A DNA stretch of 64,000 nucleotides, from contig NZ_VTGX01000002.1 in NCBI RefSeq assembly GCF_009729095.1, positions 1-64,000 of the forward strand, given 5' to 3'. Positions 36,102 through 48,200 of the stretch are shown here, piece by piece. Position 1 is the first letter of the stretch; every line of letters begins with the position of its first letter. This stretch comes from Mycolicibacterium sp. CBMA 247 (lineage in GTDB: Bacteria > Actinomycetota > Actinomycetes > Mycobacteriales > Mycobacteriaceae). The position numbers and the translations under genes were made by a program. The notes under the pieces were generated by a model that searched no databases, was not told where the DNA came from, and saw only the letters and a list, made by a program, of their open reading frames with translations.

Positions 36102-36152
36102 CCTCACGGGCGTTTGACGCCCGACGAACAACTGAACCTCAGAAAGGGAACC

Positions 36153-36974
36153 GTGAGCGCACCCACCGCTGACCGTCGCGCGACCGGGGTCTTCTCGTCC
36201 ACACGAGCGCAGATCCCCCAACGCACCCTACGGACCGACCGGTGGTGGCAGGCACCACTATTGACCAACCTGGGGCTCGCGACGTTCGTCGTCTACGCGA
36301 CGGTCCGGGCGTTCTGGGGCAGCGCGTACTGGGTAGCGGACTATCACTACCTGACGCCCTTCTATTCACCGTGCGTCAGCACGGCGTGCGCGCCCGGATC
36401 CAGCCACTTCGGCCAGTGGGTCGGCGAGCTGCCCTGGTTCATCCCGATGGCGTTCATCTCACTGCCATTCCTGTTGGCCTTCCGGCTGACGTGTTACTAC
36501 TACCGCAAGGCGTACTACCGGTCGGTCTGGCAGTCACCGAGCGCCTGCGCCGTGGCCGAACCACACGCGAAATACACCGGGGAAACCCGACTTCCGTTGA
36601 TCATGCAGAACGCGCACCGGTACTTTTTCTATGTCGCGGTGCTCATCTCGCTGGTCAACACTTACGACGCGATCGCCGCGTTCCATTCGCCGACCGGCTT
36701 CGGGTTCGGCCTCGGAAACATCATCTTGGCGGTCAACGTCATCCTGCTGTGGGTCTACACCGTGTCCTGCCACTCGTGCCGGCACGTCACCGGCGGCCGG
36801 CTCAAGCATTTCTCCAAACACCCTGTCCGGTACTGGATATGGACACAGGTGAGCAAACTCAACACCCGCCACATGCTCTTCGCCTGGATCACCCTGGGCA
36901 CCCTGGTTCTCACCGACTTCTACGTCATGTTGGTCGCCAGCGGCACCATCTCTGATCTCAGGTTCATTGGCTGA
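36153..36974 (+). CDS. sdhC: Succinate dehydrogenase 1 membrane anchor SdhC (Rieske-type)
   Basis: The 273-residue membrane protein has about five transmembrane helices. Cys/His-rich segments are seen at PFYSPCVSTACAPG and SCHSCRHVTG. The M. smegmatis Sdh1 structure showed a membrane-embedded Rieske-type [2Fe-2S] cluster in this subunit; the paired Cys/His motifs here are consistent with that. There is no separate SdhD gene. GTG 36153 is preferred (AGAAAGGG five bases upstream) over an in-frame TTG at 36114. It carries electrons from SdhB to menaquinone and anchors SdhAB to the inner face of the membrane. Confidence 0.87.
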   Translation: MSAPTADRRATGVFSSTRAQIPQRTLRTDRWWQAPLLTNLGLATFVVYATVRAFWGSAYWVADYHYLTPFYSPCVSTACAPGSSHFGQWVGELPWFIPMAFISLPFLLAFRLTCYYYRKAYYRSVWQSPSACAVAEPHAKYTGETRLPLIMQNAHRYFFYVAVLISLVNTYDAIAAFHSPTGFGFGLGNIILAVNVILLWVYTVSCHSCRHVTGGRLKHFSKHPVRYWIWTQVSKLNTRHMLFAWITLGTLVLTDFYVMLVASGTISDLRFIG

Positions 36975-37036
36975 GTCGGCCAACTGAATTCGTTGGCCGA
37001 CAAGTACATACACGCGAAAGGGCGAGTGGGTTATTC

Positions 37037-38944
37037 ATGGGTGAGCTGGAACGGCACTCCTACGACGTTGTCGTGATCGGTGCCGGCGGAGCGGGTCTGC
37101 GCGCGGTGATCGAGGCACGCGAACGCGGCCTGCGGGTGGCGGTGGTGACCAAGTCGTTGTTCGGCAAGGCCCACACCGTGATGGCCGAGGGCGGATGCGC
37201 GGCGGCCATGCGCAACGTCAACACCAAGGACTCCTGGCAGGTGCACTTCGGTGACACCATGCGCGGCGGCAAGTTCCTCAACAACTGGCGCATGGCCGAA
37301 CTGCACGCCCAGGAAGCCCCCGACCGGGTGTGGGAGCTGGAGACCTACGGTGCGCTGTTCGACCGGACCAAGGACGGCCGGATCAGCCAGCGCAACTTCG
37401 GCGGGCACACCTACCCGCGACTCGCCCACGTCGGCGACCGCACCGGCCTGGAGATCATCCGCACGCTGCAACAGAAGATCGTCTCGCTGCAGCAGGAGGA
37501 CAAGAAGGAACTCGGCGACTACGAGGCCCGGATCAAGGTCTTCCACGAGTGCAGCATCACCGATCTGATCAAAGACGGTGATCGCATTGCCGGCGCGTTC
37601 GGCTACTACCGCGAGACCGGCAACTTCGTGTTGTTCGAGGCCCCCGCGATCGTGCTGGCCACCGGCGGCATCGGTAAGTCGTTCAAGGTGTCGTCGAACT
37701 CCTGGGAGTACACCGGGGACGGCCACGCCCTGGCGCTGCGCGCCGGATCCGGCCTGATCAACATGGAGTTCATCCAGTTCCACCCGACCGGCATGGTCTG
37801 GCCGCTGTCGGTGAAGGGCATCCTGGTCACCGAGGGTGTCCGCGGTGACGGCGGAGTGCTCAAGAACTCCGAGGGCAAGCGGTTCATGTTCGACTACATC
37901 CCCGCGGTGTTCAAAGGGCAGTACGCCGAAACCGAGGAAGAAGCCGACCAGTGGCTCAAGGACAACGACTCGGCACGGCGCACCCCTGATCTACTCCCCC
38001 GCGACGAGGTTGCCCGGGCGATCAACTCCGAGGTCAAGGCAGGCCGCGGCTCGCCACACGGCGGCGTGTACCTCGACATCGCCTCGCGCATGCCCACCGA
38101 GGAGATCAGGCGCCGGCTGCCGTCGATGTACCACCAGTTCATGGAGCTGGCCGAGGTCGACATCACCAAGGACGAGATGGAAGTCGGCCCCACCTGTCAC
38201 TACGTGATGGGCGGCATCGAGGTGGATCCCGACACCGGCGGCGCCGCCACCCTCGGGCTGTTCGCGGCAGGCGAGTGCTCAGGTGGCATGCACGGCTCGA
38301 ATCGTCTTGGCGGCAACTCGCTTTCGGATCTGCTGGTGTTCGGCCGTCGCGCAGGCCTCGGCGCAGCCGATTACGTGCAGGCGCTGCCCGAACGGCCCGC
38401 CGTATCGGAGGCCGCCATCGTCGAGGCCACCCAACTTGCGTTGGCGCCGTTCGAATCTCACGCCCATCCGGAGAATCCGTACACACTGCACGCCGAACTT
38501 CAGCAGTGCATGAACGACCTCGTCGGCATCATCCGCAAGGAAGAAGAGATCGAGGAAGCGCTGGCCAAGCTCGCCGAGCTGCGGACCCGCGTGCACAACG
38601 TCAGCGTCGAAGGCGGTCGCGTCTTCAACCCGGGTTGGCACCTGGCCATCGATATGCGCAACATGTTGCTGGTCAGCGAGTGCGTCGCCAAGGCCGCACT
38701 GACCCGGACCGAAAGCCGCGGCGGGCACACCCGCGACGACTACCCGGACATGGACGCCAACTGGCGCCACACCCTGCTGGTGTGCCGCGCGTCCGGCGAC
38801 GATCAGGTGGTGCCGGATGTGACGGTGACGCCGGAACAGCAGGAGGCGATGCGGTCTGACCTGCTGGGGACCTTCGAACTGTCCGAACTCGAAAAGTATT
38901 ACACCGAAGGCGAATTGACCGCACACCCCGAACGGAAGAGCTGA
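37037..38944 (+). CDS. sdhA: Succinate dehydrogenase 1 flavoprotein subunit SdhA
   Basis: The 635-residue subunit has the FAD motif VVVIGAGGAGLRAVIEA. The covalent-flavin histidine region KAHTVMAEGGCAAAM has His46 in the expected place. Substrate-site segments are FIQFHPTGMVWP, TEGVRGDGGVL and GSNRLGGNSLSDLLVFGRRAG. It oxidises succinate to fumarate (or the reverse) on the cytosolic face. It follows sdhC by 62 bp; sdhB starts 1 bp after its stop. Length and motifs are complete. Confidence 0.95.
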   Translation: MGELERHSYDVVVIGAGGAGLRAVIEARERGLRVAVVTKSLFGKAHTVMAEGGCAAAMRNVNTKDSWQVHFGDTMRGGKFLNNWRMAELHAQEAPDRVWELETYGALFDRTKDGRISQRNFGGHTYPRLAHVGDRTGLEIIRTLQQKIVSLQQEDKKELGDYEARIKVFHECSITDLIKDGDRIAGAFGYYRETGNFVLFEAPAIVLATGGIGKSFKVSSNSWEYTGDGHALALRAGSGLINMEFIQFHPTGMVWPLSVKGILVTEGVRGDGGVLKNSEGKRFMFDYIPAVFKGQYAETEEEADQWLKDNDSARRTPDLLPRDEVARAINSEVKAGRGSPHGGVYLDIASRMPTEEIRRRLPSMYHQFMELAEVDITKDEMEVGPTCHYVMGGIEVDPDTGGAATLGLFAAGECSGGMHGSNRLGGNSLSDLLVFGRRAGLGAADYVQALPERPAVSEAAIVEATQLALAPFESHAHPENPYTLHAELQQCMNDLVGIIRKEEEIEEALAKLAELRTRVHNVSVEGGRVFNPGWHLAIDMRNMLLVSECVAKAALTRTESRGGHTRDDYPDMDANWRHTLLVCRASGDDQVVPDVTVTPEQQEAMRSDLLGTFELSELEKYYTEGELTAHPERKS

Positions 38945-38945
38945 G

Positions 38946-39707
38946 ATGGCAGGAGCGACCGGAACGTACAACGCGAACCTGCGGGTCTGGCGTGGGGACG
39001 ACACCGGAGGCGGGTTGCAGGACTACACCGTCGAGGTGAACGACGGCGAGGTGGTGCTCGACATCATCCACCGGCTGCAGGCCACCCAGGCCGGGGATCT
39101 CGCGGTGCGGTGGAACTGCAAGGCCGGCAAGTGCGGCTCCTGTTCGGCGGAGATCAACGGCCGCCCGCGGCTGTTGTGCATGACGCGGATGTCGACGTTC
39201 GATCCGTCCGAGACGGTGACCATCACGCCGCTGCGGACGTTCCCGGTGATGCGCGACCTGGTGACCGACGTGTCGTTCAACTACGAAAAAGCGCGCCAGA
39301 TACCGTCATTCACGCCGCCGAAGGATCTTCAGCCCGGCGAGTACCGGATGGCGCAACAGGACGTCGAGCGCAGCCAGGAATTCCGCAAGTGCATCGAGTG
39401 CTTCCTGTGCCAGAACGTCTGCCACGTGGTGCGCGACCACGAGGAGAACAAGGAGGCGTTCGCCGGGCCGCGGTTCCACATGCGGATCGCCGAGCTGGAC
39501 ATGCACCCGCTCGACGTCCTGGACCGCAAGGACATGGCTCAGGACGAGTTCGGGTTGGGCTACTGCAACATCACCAAGTGCTGCACCGAAGTGTGCCCGG
39601 AGAACATCAAGATCACCGACAACGCTCTGATCCCGATGAAGGAACGGGTGGCCGACCGCAAGTATGACCCGATTGTGTGGTTGGGCAACAAGCTGTTTAG
39701 ACGGTAG
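38946..39707 (+). CDS. sdhB: Succinate dehydrogenase 1 iron-sulfur subunit SdhB
   Basis: The 253-residue subunit has the [2Fe-2S] ligands Cys58, Cys63, Cys66 and Cys78 (CKAGKCGSCSAEI...LLC). The [4Fe-4S]/[3Fe-4S] cysteines lie in KCIECFLCQNVCH and YCNITKCCTEVCPENI. It relays electrons from the SdhA flavin to SdhC. ATG 38946 lies one base after the sdhA stop, so translation is coupled. A long hairpin begins 3 bp after its stop codon. Confidence 0.95.
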   Translation: MAGATGTYNANLRVWRGDDTGGGLQDYTVEVNDGEVVLDIIHRLQATQAGDLAVRWNCKAGKCGSCSAEINGRPRLLCMTRMSTFDPSETVTITPLRTFPVMRDLVTDVSFNYEKARQIPSFTPPKDLQPGEYRMAQQDVERSQEFRKCIECFLCQNVCHVVRDHEENKEAFAGPRFHMRIAELDMHPLDVLDRKDMAQDEFGLGYCNITKCCTEVCPENIKITDNALIPMKERVADRKYDPIVWLGNKLFRR

Positions 39708-39710
39708 GTC

Positions 39711-39780
39711 CCAGCGCCGAGTCTGCGCTCAGATCGCAATCTGCAACGAATATGCGATCTGAGTGCAGACTCGGCGTTGG
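39711..39780. terminator. Long hairpin after sdhB
   Basis: Arms 39711-39738 and 39753-39780 pair over 28 positions with one internal mismatch and one G-U pair, around a 14-base loop. The arms carry CGCCGAGTCTGC and its complement. The length and lack of a U-run suggest a mycobacterial-type intrinsic terminator or a dispersed hairpin element rather than a simple terminator. Confidence 0.75.
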
Positions 39781-39832
39781 TTCGGCGCGTAGGCTCAAGA
39801 AAAGCAGCCAATCAACGTCGAAGGGCAGCTCT

Positions 39833-39994
39833 ATGAGCATGGGACATACTCACAGCATCAACGAGATCCGGACCGCGATCCGGGAACTGTCGGTCCGAGC
39901 CGATCTGGCCCGGAAAGAGGGTCGCCCGGGCGATGCCGGCGAGATCGAACAGCGCATCGCCGAGTACCGCGACGAACTCGCCGCACGGCCCTGA
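39833..39994 (+). CDS. Small helical protein following the sdh1 operon
   Basis: The 53-residue protein (MSMGHTHSINEIRTAIREL ... AEYRDELAARP) is charged and fully helical, with no membrane segment. GAAGGG lies upstream of ATG 39833; ATG 39839 is an alternative start. It lies beyond the long hairpin, so it probably has its own promoter or depends on read-through. Not a recognised Sdh subunit; function unknown. Confidence 0.6.
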   Translation: MSMGHTHSINEIRTAIRELSVRADLARKEGRPGDAGEIEQRIAEYRDELAARP

Positions 39995-40028
39995 CTCGGG
40001 CGGTCCGACGCCCGCCAGCCCCGGGAGG

Positions 40029-41502
<1,474 letters not shown>

Positions 41503-41582
41503 CGTCGGGACCGCCGGCACGGGCCAGGTTCGCGATCGCGCTGAACACAATTCGGCACCGTGGCGGTAAGTTGGCGCCAGTC

Positions 41583-42233
41583 ATGTGGATCACGCTCCTG
41601 GTTATGGCCGCGGCAGTAAGCCTTGAGCCTTTCCGGATCGGCATGACGGTCCTGATGCTCAATCGGCCCCGGCCGCTGCTGCAACTACTCGTCTTCCTCA
41701 TCGGCGGTTTCGCGATGGGCACCACGGTGGGCGTGGTCGTGCTGTTCATCCTGCGACCGGCCCTGGGGTCGGCCCATTTCACCCTGCCCAGGATGCAGCT
41801 GGTGGTGGGGGCGTTGGCACTGGTGGTCGCTGCAGTCGTGGCGACGGGCGTACTGGGGCCGAAGCCCGACCGGGTACCCGGACAGCTCGTGACGCGGGCC
41901 AAGCAACTGCTGGGCGGCCATTCGCTGTGGACGGCAAGCGTCGCGGGCCTCGGCATCGCACTGCCGTCCGTCGACTATCTCGCCGCGCTTGCACTCATCG
42001 TCGCCTCCGGCGCCGCGGCAGCCACTCAGGTCAGTGCCCTACTGCTGTTCAACGTGGTGGCGTTCGGGCTGGTGGAGATCCCGCTGATCTCCTACCTGAT
42101 GGCCCCGGAGCGCACCCGCGCCATCCTGTCGGCACTGCAGGACTGGCTGCAGACGCACCGCCACCGCAAGTTCGCCGCTGTGCTGGCCACGGTCGGCTGC
42201 GTACTGCTCGTCGCGGGGTTCGCCGGTCTGTGA
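41583..42233 (+). CDS. GAP/Sap-family membrane protein, probable lipid-export helper
   Basis: The 216-residue protein has six transmembrane helices and matches the GAP family: WITLLVMAAAVSLEPFRIGM, GGFAMGTTVGVVV and SVAGLGIALPSVDYLAALALI. Family members Gap (glycopeptidolipid) and Sap (sulfolipid-1) assist surface display of large lipids beside an MmpL gene. Lying next to fadD23-mmpL10-papA3-pks, it is a candidate helper for trehalose polyphleate export; that is inference from the sulfolipid locus. ATG 41583 is preferred to TTG 41571. Confidence 0.8.
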   Translation: MWITLLVMAAAVSLEPFRIGMTVLMLNRPRPLLQLLVFLIGGFAMGTTVGVVVLFILRPALGSAHFTLPRMQLVVGALALVVAAVVATGVLGPKPDRVPGQLVTRAKQLLGGHSLWTASVAGLGIALPSVDYLAALALIVASGAAAATQVSALLLFNVVAFGLVEIPLISYLMAPERTRAILSALQDWLQTHRHRKFAAVLATVGCVLLVAGFAGL

Positions 42234-42234
42234 G

Positions 42235-42282
42235 TCAGCCGCGTCGGGGGTTGCCCTCGCCGTCGTCGACCGACTCGCCCAT
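42235..42282 (-). pseudogene. Relic of a second PE-PPE-domain gene
   Basis: Directly after the fadD23 stop, on the same strand but out of frame with it, the sequence reads MGESVDDGEGNPRRG then stop. The first 34 bases match 30 of 34 bases of 44850-44883 in the PE-PPE gene, which encode [12 protein letters not shown]. All four differences fall at third codon positions. This pattern indicates a diverged coding fragment, not chance. The rest of the copy is gone. Confidence 0.55.
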
Positions 42283-42290
42283 CCCCGGGC

Positions 42291-44063
42291 TCAGGCGTCC
42301 AACCGAGCGAATTCGTCCTGTCGGTATTGCTCCACGCAGGCGGCGCGGCGGATCTTGCCGCTCGTCGTCGTGGGTATCGACCCCGGGGGCACCAGAACGA
42401 GATCCCCGACATTCAAGCCGTGCGCATTGGATATCGCGGAGGTGACCTCGCTCTTGACCCCGCTGAGCCAGTGCACCGGCTCTACGGTGGAATCTCCTCG
42501 CTTCTTGACCTCGATGACGGTGACAAGCTTCTCGGTACTGTTCACCGGAACCGAAATCGCCGCGACCCGGCCACCGGTGATCTGTTGGACCGTCGCCTCG
42601 ATGTCCTCGGGATAGTGATTCCGCCCGCGGATGATCAGCAGATCCTTGATGCGGCCGACGATGAACAGCTCACCATCGGAGATGAAGCCCAGATCGCCGG
42701 TTCTCAACCAGGGTCCGTCAACCGTGCCGGGCGTTGGGTCGACGAGTGTGGCGCCGAAGCACTGCTGCTCCTCCGCTGACCTGCTCCAGTAGCCGGCTGC
42801 GACATTGTCGCCGTGCACCCAGATCTCACCGACCACGTCCTGCGCGCATTCCCGGTTGGTGTCGACGTCGACGATTCGCATTACAGGGGACTGCGGAAGT
42901 TCATATCTCACCAGCGCCGAGCCGGCTCCGGCCGCGCAGCGCCGAGCCCGGCCCGCGGACAACTCGTCGACATCGAAGTGGACAGCGCCCGACGAATCAC
43001 TCCAGCTGCAGGTTGTCACGAAGACGGTTGCCTCTGCCATTCCGTACGAAGGGCGCAGCATGTGGTCGCGAAAATTGAAGTGAGCGAACCGATCTGTGAA
43101 TCGCTCCAAAGTGGCCGGCTCGACACGTTCCGCGCCGTTGATGATGCCCACCACCCCGCCGAGGTCCAGACCGGCGAGGTCCTTGTCGGTGGTTTTGCGG
43201 GCCGCCAGGTCAAAGGCGAAGTTGGGCGCCGCGGAAAAAGCACGAGGGTTCTGTGCCAGCGCTCGTATCCAGCGGGCCGGCTTTTCCAAGAACGCGATCG
43301 GACTGGTCAACGCCGCGGAATAGCCGCCCAGGATGGGTGCGCAGACACCCAGTACCAAACCCATGTCGTGGTAGAAGGGCAACCACGACACGATCGTGAC
43401 ATCGGCGGTGGATTTGACGTGTTCACCCGCAAAAATGGCGCGCATCAACTGCTCGAAATTCACCTGGAGGTTGCGGTGCGAGATCATGACCCCGGTCGGC
43501 AACCGGGTCGAACCCGAGCTGTACTGCAAATACGCCGTGCTGGGGAACTCAGCTGTCGCCGACAAGCCGGCGTCGCCACTCGCGACCATGGGACCGTCCA
43601 GATTCATCGAATCGATTTCGATGATTTTCGGAACGACGTCCAGGCTTGCCCGATCGAGATACTCGGCGACGTCGCCGGTAACCGCAGACGTCGTGAGAAC
43701 AATCGAGGGAGACGTGTCGCCGAAAACGGCACTCACACGATCGTGACTCGAGCCGCGGTGCGGCAACGGGAGCGGGACCGCGATCAGCCCGGCCTGCATG
43801 GCTCCCAGGAATGCCGTGATGTAGTCGAGGCTTTGCGGAGCCAGGATCACTGCTCGGTCCCCGACTGACGCATGCAGGCTGAGCTCACGTGCCGCATTCA
43901 ATGTTCGGCGGGACAGCTGCGACCACGTCAGAGTCTCGGAGACACCAGCCGGGTCGTGGGCGTACTCGGTGAACGTGAAAGCCACGTCATCTGGACGCAG
44001 GCTGGCACGTCCGTGCAGCATCGAGAGAATGGGTGATTGGGCTAAGGGCATCATCGGCGTCAC
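42291..44063 (-). CDS. fadD23: FadD23-type fatty acyl-AMP ligase
   Basis: The 590-residue ANL enzyme has FAAL features: the P-loop-like [69 protein letters not shown] and the C-terminal [15 protein letters not shown]. FAALs activate a long-chain fatty acid as acyl-AMP and load it onto a polyketide synthase instead of CoA. Here the partner is the Pks at 50044, giving the starter for phleic acid. The start is GTG 44063 or ATG 44054. It is the last gene of papA3-mmpL10-PE-PPE-fadD23. A PE-PPE coding relic lies just past its stop. Confidence 0.9.
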   Translation of the reverse strand: MTPMMPLAQSPILSMLHGRASLRPDDVAFTFTEYAHDPAGVSETLTWSQLSRRTLNAARELSLHASVGDRAVILAPQSLDYITAFLGAMQAGLIAVPLPLPHRGSSHDRVSAVFGDTSPSIVLTTSAVTGDVAEYLDRASLDVVPKIIEIDSMNLDGPMVASGDAGLSATAEFPSTAYLQYSSGSTRLPTGVMISHRNLQVNFEQLMRAIFAGEHVKSTADVTIVSWLPFYHDMGLVLGVCAPILGGYSAALTSPIAFLEKPARWIRALAQNPRAFSAAPNFAFDLAARKTTDKDLAGLDLGGVVGIINGAERVEPATLERFTDRFAHFNFRDHMLRPSYGMAEATVFVTTCSWSDSSGAVHFDVDELSAGRARRCAAGAGSALVRYELPQSPVMRIVDVDTNRECAQDVVGEIWVHGDNVAAGYWSRSAEEQQCFGATLVDPTPGTVDGPWLRTGDLGFISDGELFIVGRIKDLLIIRGRNHYPEDIEATVQQITGGRVAAISVPVNSTEKLVTVIEVKKRGDSTVEPVHWLSGVKSEVTSAISNAHGLNVGDLVLVPPGSIPTTTSGKIRRAACVEQYRQDEFARLDA

Positions 44064-44109
44064 ATCACGTCCGTACTAACTCGTCGAATTCGTCGGCTCG
44101 GTGTCGCTG

Positions 44110-45231
44110 TCAGTGTCCGCCGTTGGACAACACCGACAAGGCACCGTTGACGAGCTCCGACATCGGGTCGGTGCCGCCGCCGAACGTCGCCTCGTTGGCC
44201 GGTGCGGTGACTTTCGCGGGGTCGAAGCCGTGCACCGGATCCACTTGGACCGGAGCGGTCGCCGGATCGTCGTTTCGCGAATAACCAGCGTTCACCCGGG
44301 GCAGCAGTATCGCGTCCAGCTGATTGAGCGTGTCCTGCGAGTAGCCGAGGTACTTGAAGGGCAGCACCAGCGGAAGGTGCTCCTCGGGGACCAGGTACGT
44401 CGTCGTCGTCGCACCCTTGGAGTTCACCGTCGTCCTGATGTTCTGCGGCGGAACATTGCTCGGATTGGTGAACGCGATCGCGGTGTGACCGGTAGCCAGC
44501 CCGGCGATCGAGTTGGCAAGCGCGAACAGGTTGTCCGGCCGGTCCGGAAAATCGGCGATGCTGTCGTAGGCAGAGACGAACTGGTCGGTGTGGTACTGAC
44601 TCTCCACGGGAGCCGGCATGGGGTAGTCCATGAACGGCACGACGCTGCCGACGGGAAACATCTGGGTCAGGAAACTCTCACCGAAGGCGTGCTTGGCAAT
44701 CGGGTCGCCGAACGTCGCGAAGCTCAGTTGATCCGGCGGAGGCGCGGTCGGATCATTGGCCAGCCGCGCCTTCACGGCATTGAGCACGAGCGCTCCCTCG
44801 GACAGCCCCATCGCGGTTCCGTGGCCACCGTTGCGGATGGCTGCGTCGAGGTTTCCCTCTCCCTCGTCGACCGACTCGCCGATGCTGGGGCCGTCGAGAC
44901 CCAGGCCGGGATGGATCTGTTCTCCGATCGGGCCGATACCGGGAAAGAGACGTTCAAGGGTGTGGCCCTGTACCTGTCCTGCCGGGTAGTCGACCTTCAC
45001 TCGCTTCATGCCGGGGAACCATTGCTCGCCTGTCATGCGGATGTACTCGTCATAGGGAATACCGAGGACGTGGGCGCCGCCCAAGGCATATGCGGTCCCG
45101 CGGTCTGCCGGTGCGGGGGGTGGCGTCCCGCCGGGGCCCTGCGTGTCATCGGCAATCGCCGACCCGACGCCGAAACATCCTGTGACACCGGCAGTTACCA
45201 GCACCGTGAGTCCTGCGAGTAGCTTCTTCAT
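44110..45231 (-). CDS. Secreted PE-PPE-domain acyltransferase/hydrolase of the polyphleate locus
   Basis: The 373-residue protein begins with a signal peptide ([26 protein letters not shown]). A PE-PPE domain of the serine-hydrolase fold follows: nucleophile Ser144 in GLSEG, with likely Asp (FPDRPDN) and His (TGHTAIAF) partners. It lacks PE or PPE N-terminal domains despite the name. Homologues Chp1 and Chp2 move acyl chains between trehalose esters outside the membrane for sulfolipid and polyacyltrehalose; the counterpart in the trehalose polyphleate pathway completes acylation at the cell surface. ATG 45231 (AGGGG upstream) is preferred over ATGs at 45249 and 45276. It sits between mmpL10 and fadD23. 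Confidence 0.87.
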   Translation of the reverse strand: MKKLLAGLTVLVTAGVTGCFGVGSAIADDTQGPGGTPPPAPADRGTAYALGGAHVLGIPYDEYIRMTGEQWFPGMKRVKVDYPAGQVQGHTLERLFPGIGPIGEQIHPGLGLDGPSIGESVDEGEGNLDAAIRNGGHGTAMGLSEGALVLNAVKARLANDPTAPPPDQLSFATFGDPIAKHAFGESFLTQMFPVGSVVPFMDYPMPAPVESQYHTDQFVSAYDSIADFPDRPDNLFALANSIAGLATGHTAIAFTNPSNVPPQNIRTTVNSKGATTTTYLVPEEHLPLVLPFKYLGYSQDTLNQLDAILLPRVNAGYSRNDDPATAPVQVDPVHGFDPAKVTAPANEATFGGGTDPMSELVNGALSVLSNGGH

Positions 45232-45288
45232 CTCTACCCCTGCCCGCATTGCTTCGTTTCGTAGTTTCACATACATGACGGGTCCGCG

Positions 45289-48200
45289 CTAACCCGGTTG
45301 CTCGGCACGTTCGGCCGGTGGTGGGGACTCAACCGACGATAACCGCCCCACGCCAACTCGTGACGGCCACCAATTCGCGTTACCGACCAGCGCAGCGATG
45401 GCGGGCACGGTGATGGTGCGCACCACGAACGTATCCAGCAGAATTCCCACACCGATCACGAATCCGCCTTGGATCACGATGCCGATGCTGGAGAACAGCA
45501 GACCGGCCATCGAGGCGGCGAAGATCAGGCCCGCCGCGGTGATCACACCGCCTGTCGAACTCAGCGTGCGAATGATGCCGTACCGCATGCTGTGCGGAGA
45601 CTCGTCCCGCATTCTCGACACCAGAAGCATGTTGTAGTCGGCGCCCACCGCGACCAGCACCACGAACGCCAATGGGGGCACGCTCCAATGCAAATGCTGA
45701 CCGAGGAGCGACTGGAACACCAGGACCCCGATGCCGAGTGCCGCGAAATATGAGATCACCACCGACCCGACGAGGTAAAGGGGTGCAACAAGGGAACGCA
45801 GCAGCAACATCAAGATCAACAGAACGACGATGAGGGTCGCGATGATGATGAACCGGATGTCCTGCTGGTAATAGTCGCGGGTGTCCCGCAGTGCGGCGGG
45901 GAACCCGCCCATCGATATCGAGGCGTCGGCCAACGTGGTGTTCGGCTGAGCGCCCCGGGCGATGTCCTGGATCTGATTGACCTGATCCATGGCCTCGGAG
46001 CTGAACGGGTTGAGTTCGGTCTGAATCAGATAACGCACCGAGCGGCCGTCCGGCGAGACGTACGCCGCGGAGGCCTTATGAAACTCCGGCAGACCCAGTA
46101 CCTCGGGCGGAATGTTGAACCCCGCCTGCGCCGGATCCGCGGCCTCGTTGCGCATCGACAGCAGAAATGACGAGGCCTGGTTCAATCCGGCAGAGATCAC
46201 CTTGACCTGCTTGACGAGTTCATCCACGCCGCCGGCCACCTCCCGGCTTCCACCGGCCAGGCGGTTGGCGCCTTGCTGCAGCTCCTTCAAGCCCGATTGC
46301 GGACCGCCGGGCTTGTTCAGCCCCATGGCGTTGACCGCCTTGTTGACGCTGGCGAGCACACCGTTGAGCTTGGTCACCGTCGCGCTGAGGGTTTGCTGGT
46401 CGCCGACCCCGTTGAGCTGATGAGCGAGATCGTTGATCTGGTCAAGACTTCCGTCGTTGTTCGCATCCATCAGCCGCTGGAACTGGATACGGGTGTCACT
46501 GCAGGAGGGATTGGCATCGCAGACCGCGTTGCCGTTCAGCGCCATCAGCACCGGGCCTATCCAGGCGAACACGTTCTTGACGGCAGTGAAGTTGACGCCC
46601 ATGGCATTGGACAGCGCATTGATGCTGTCGACGAGCTTGGCGGCGGTGTCGACGTCCCGCACCAGCTTGTCACCACCATATTCGGCTCTCACTGAGGAGA
46701 ACGTGTCGACCACGCCCTGGAGACTCGGCGCAATCTGATTGATCTGGGCGCGCACATCAGCGAGGCTGCCGGCCAGCGTGTTGGCCCCGGCCGACAGTCG
46801 GTTGAGATCGCCGGAACGCTGGTCGATCTGGGCGGAACCGTCGGCCAGCCGGGTACCGACGATGCCCGCCTGGAACGTAGCCCGGAATTCCGGCGGCACC
46901 TCCCCCAGCGGTCGGGTGATGCCGCTGACCAGACCGACGTCCGGCAACTGGGCTACCCGCGAAGCCAGCTGTTCCAGGTCTGCGAGGCCCCTGGGTGTGC
47001 GCAGGTCGTGCGGCGACTGGATGAGGATGTATTCGGGAATGGACTGATTGATCGGGAAATGGCGTTCCAATGCGGCGTACCCGACCGAGCTCGGCGCCGA
47101 CGCCGCCACCACCTTGCGATCGTCGTAGTTGTAGCGGGCAAAGATCGCGCAGCCGGCGAGCAGAGCCAGAACAAGCAGACTGGCAGCGAGATGCGCCACC
47201 GGCCGGCGGACGATGCGGATTCCCGAACGTCGCCAGAACCGGGCGGTCAGTTCGCGCCGCGGCTTGACCCAGCCGCGCGGCCCGGCGAGCACCAAAATCG
47301 CCGGCAGCAGAGTCAGTCCGGCGAGATATGCGACGCCGATCCCGATCGCCGCCGACACCCCGACCGTTCTGAAGACTCCCATTTTCGTGAAGCTCAACAG
47401 CAGGAAGGTGAGCCCCACCGTCGCGGCGGAGGCGGTGATCACCTTCCCGATCGACAACATCGCCGACCGGACCGCCTGGTCGAAATCCTTGTCCGATCGC
47501 AGATAGTCGTGATAGCGGCTGATCAGAAAGACCGCGTAGTCCGTGCCGGCGCCGGCCATGATCGCGCTCAGGAATACAACGGACTGGTTCGAGACACCCG
47601 CACCTGTCAGCTCGGAGAAGCCCGCCACCAGTGACTGCGCGATGAGCAGGGACGACCCGATCGTCACCAACGGCAGCAGCATGGTGACCGCACTGCGGTA
47701 GACCAGCAACAGCACGAGCAGGACCAGGACGGCGATCGCGATCTCGATCGGTAGGCGATCATGTTGGCCCGCCACGGTGAGGTCGGCGGCAGTGGCCGCG
47801 GGACCGGTGAGGTGCACTGCCAAGGGGCTACCGGCGGTACTGCGTTCGACGATGCCGGAAACCCGGTTGAATGAGTCGATCGCCCGCGGCGTGCCCAACT
47901 CACCTGTGAGACCCACCGGCAGCACCCAGGTTGTCTTGTCCTTACTCGTCAGGAACTGCCGCAGCTGCGGGGTGCTGACGAAATCCTGCACACTCACGAC
48001 ATCTGCCTGGTCATCGTGCAGCGCGTCCACCAGCTTGCGGTAGGTCGCCTCGTCGGCGGGGCCCAGCCCACCCTCGTTGATCAGCGTCACCAACAGCAGG
48101 TCGTCGTTGCCCGATTCGTGAAACGCCGCGGTCATCTTCTGTGCGGTGACACTCGACGGTGCATTGCTGGGCAGGATCGCGAGCGGGTGTTTCTCGGCCA

